Below, piece by piece: positions 5,520-5,628 of a DNA stretch of 5,628 bases. This stretch comes from Calditrichota bacterium (lineage in GTDB: Bacteria > Calditrichota > Calditrichia > RBG-13-44-9): assembly GCA_016934605.1 (NCBI GenBank), contig JAFGSO010000511.1:1-5628 (forward strand), in the 5' to 3' direction. The number at the start of each line of letters is the position of its first letter. The stretch's first letter is position 1. The notes beneath the pieces were generated by a model. The model had not been told where the DNA came from. It made no database searches and saw nothing but the letters and a program-made list of their open reading frames with translations. Made by a program: the position numbers and the translations under genes.

Positions 5520-5546
5520 CCACAGAGAGCGCGGAGGGCATAGAGA
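5520..5546. repeat. Degenerate 9-base tandem repeat (CCACAGAGA-like)
   Basis: Three adjacent units read CCACAGAGA, GCGCGGAGG and GCATAGAGA, sharing the pattern (C/G)C(A/G)(C/T)(A/G)GAG(A/G). Tandem CACAGAGGA-type elements occur as dispersed intergenic repeats in many environmental bacterial genomes, so this is probably a worn copy. That link is inference. Confidence 0.45.
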
Positions 5547-5628
5547 GAAAGACCATTGTATTGATTTTTTGCAATAACGTTTTTGAATTCATCACCTCAT
5601 CATTTGTTTTACCGCCCATCATCTTCAA

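Larger units (their letters stand above)
5327..5628. other. Downstream region without a convincing gene
   Basis: About 300 AT-rich bases. It holds a nested inverted repeat (5331-5395), a small TTAAGT-CTTA-ACTTAA hairpin (5429-5444), the second direct repeat (5442-5461), the odd palindrome TGAATAATTCA (5470-5480) and a 9-base-period element (5520-5546). A minus-strand frame is open from the window edge to 5380, but it runs through the repeats and has no recognisable product. A gene end entering from the right on the minus strand cannot be fully excluded. Confidence 0.5.

Noticed and set aside
5380..5628. Minus-strand open frame reaching the window edge
   Set aside because: It passes through the 9-base repeat and AT-rich DNA, has no recognisable domain, and most of its sequence is explained by repeats; kept only as a caution for a gene entering from the right.

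Overview
The window looks like a piece of chromosome from a Gram-negative bacterium of the wider Fibrobacteres-Chlorobi-Bacteroidetes (FCB) group, for example a Calditrichota, Marinimicrobia or KSB1-like lineage. The strongest hint is the secreted nuclease at 2718-3866. It ends in a type A sorting domain of the PNFPNPFNP kind, which is typical of type IX secretion cargo in those phyla. A TonB-type protein built as in those lineages and a protein with a FlgD-like Ig fold agree with this. The exact phylum cannot be settled from the sequence alone.

Left part (1-2449): a compact plus-strand operon. It holds the 3' end of a first ExbD/TolR gene, a second complete ExbD/TolR gene, a TonB-family energy transducer, and a secreted protein with a FlgD-like Ig domain and a possible degenerate OmpA-like C-terminus. 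Gaps are 13, 14 and 55 bases. An ExbB/TolQ gene is presumably just upstream. Together the genes would couple the proton gradient of the inner membrane to work at the outer membrane or cell wall. The most unusual point is that the second ExbD has glycine where the family has its proton-carrying aspartate.

Middle (2450-3866): a spacer of about 270 bases with a good -10 box, then a secreted endonuclease I family enzyme with a sorting domain. A 641-base gap without a convincing gene follows (3867-4507). It carries short elements that resemble dispersed intergenic repeats.

Right part (4508-5628): a membrane-anchored hexapeptide-repeat (left-handed beta-helix) acyltransferase-like protein whose last residues may be disturbed by a frameshift. 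About 300 non-coding bases follow, with a nested inverted repeat, a second copy of a 20-base sequence that also lies upstream of the acyltransferase, and a 9-base-period degenerate tandem repeat. All recognised genes are on the plus strand.
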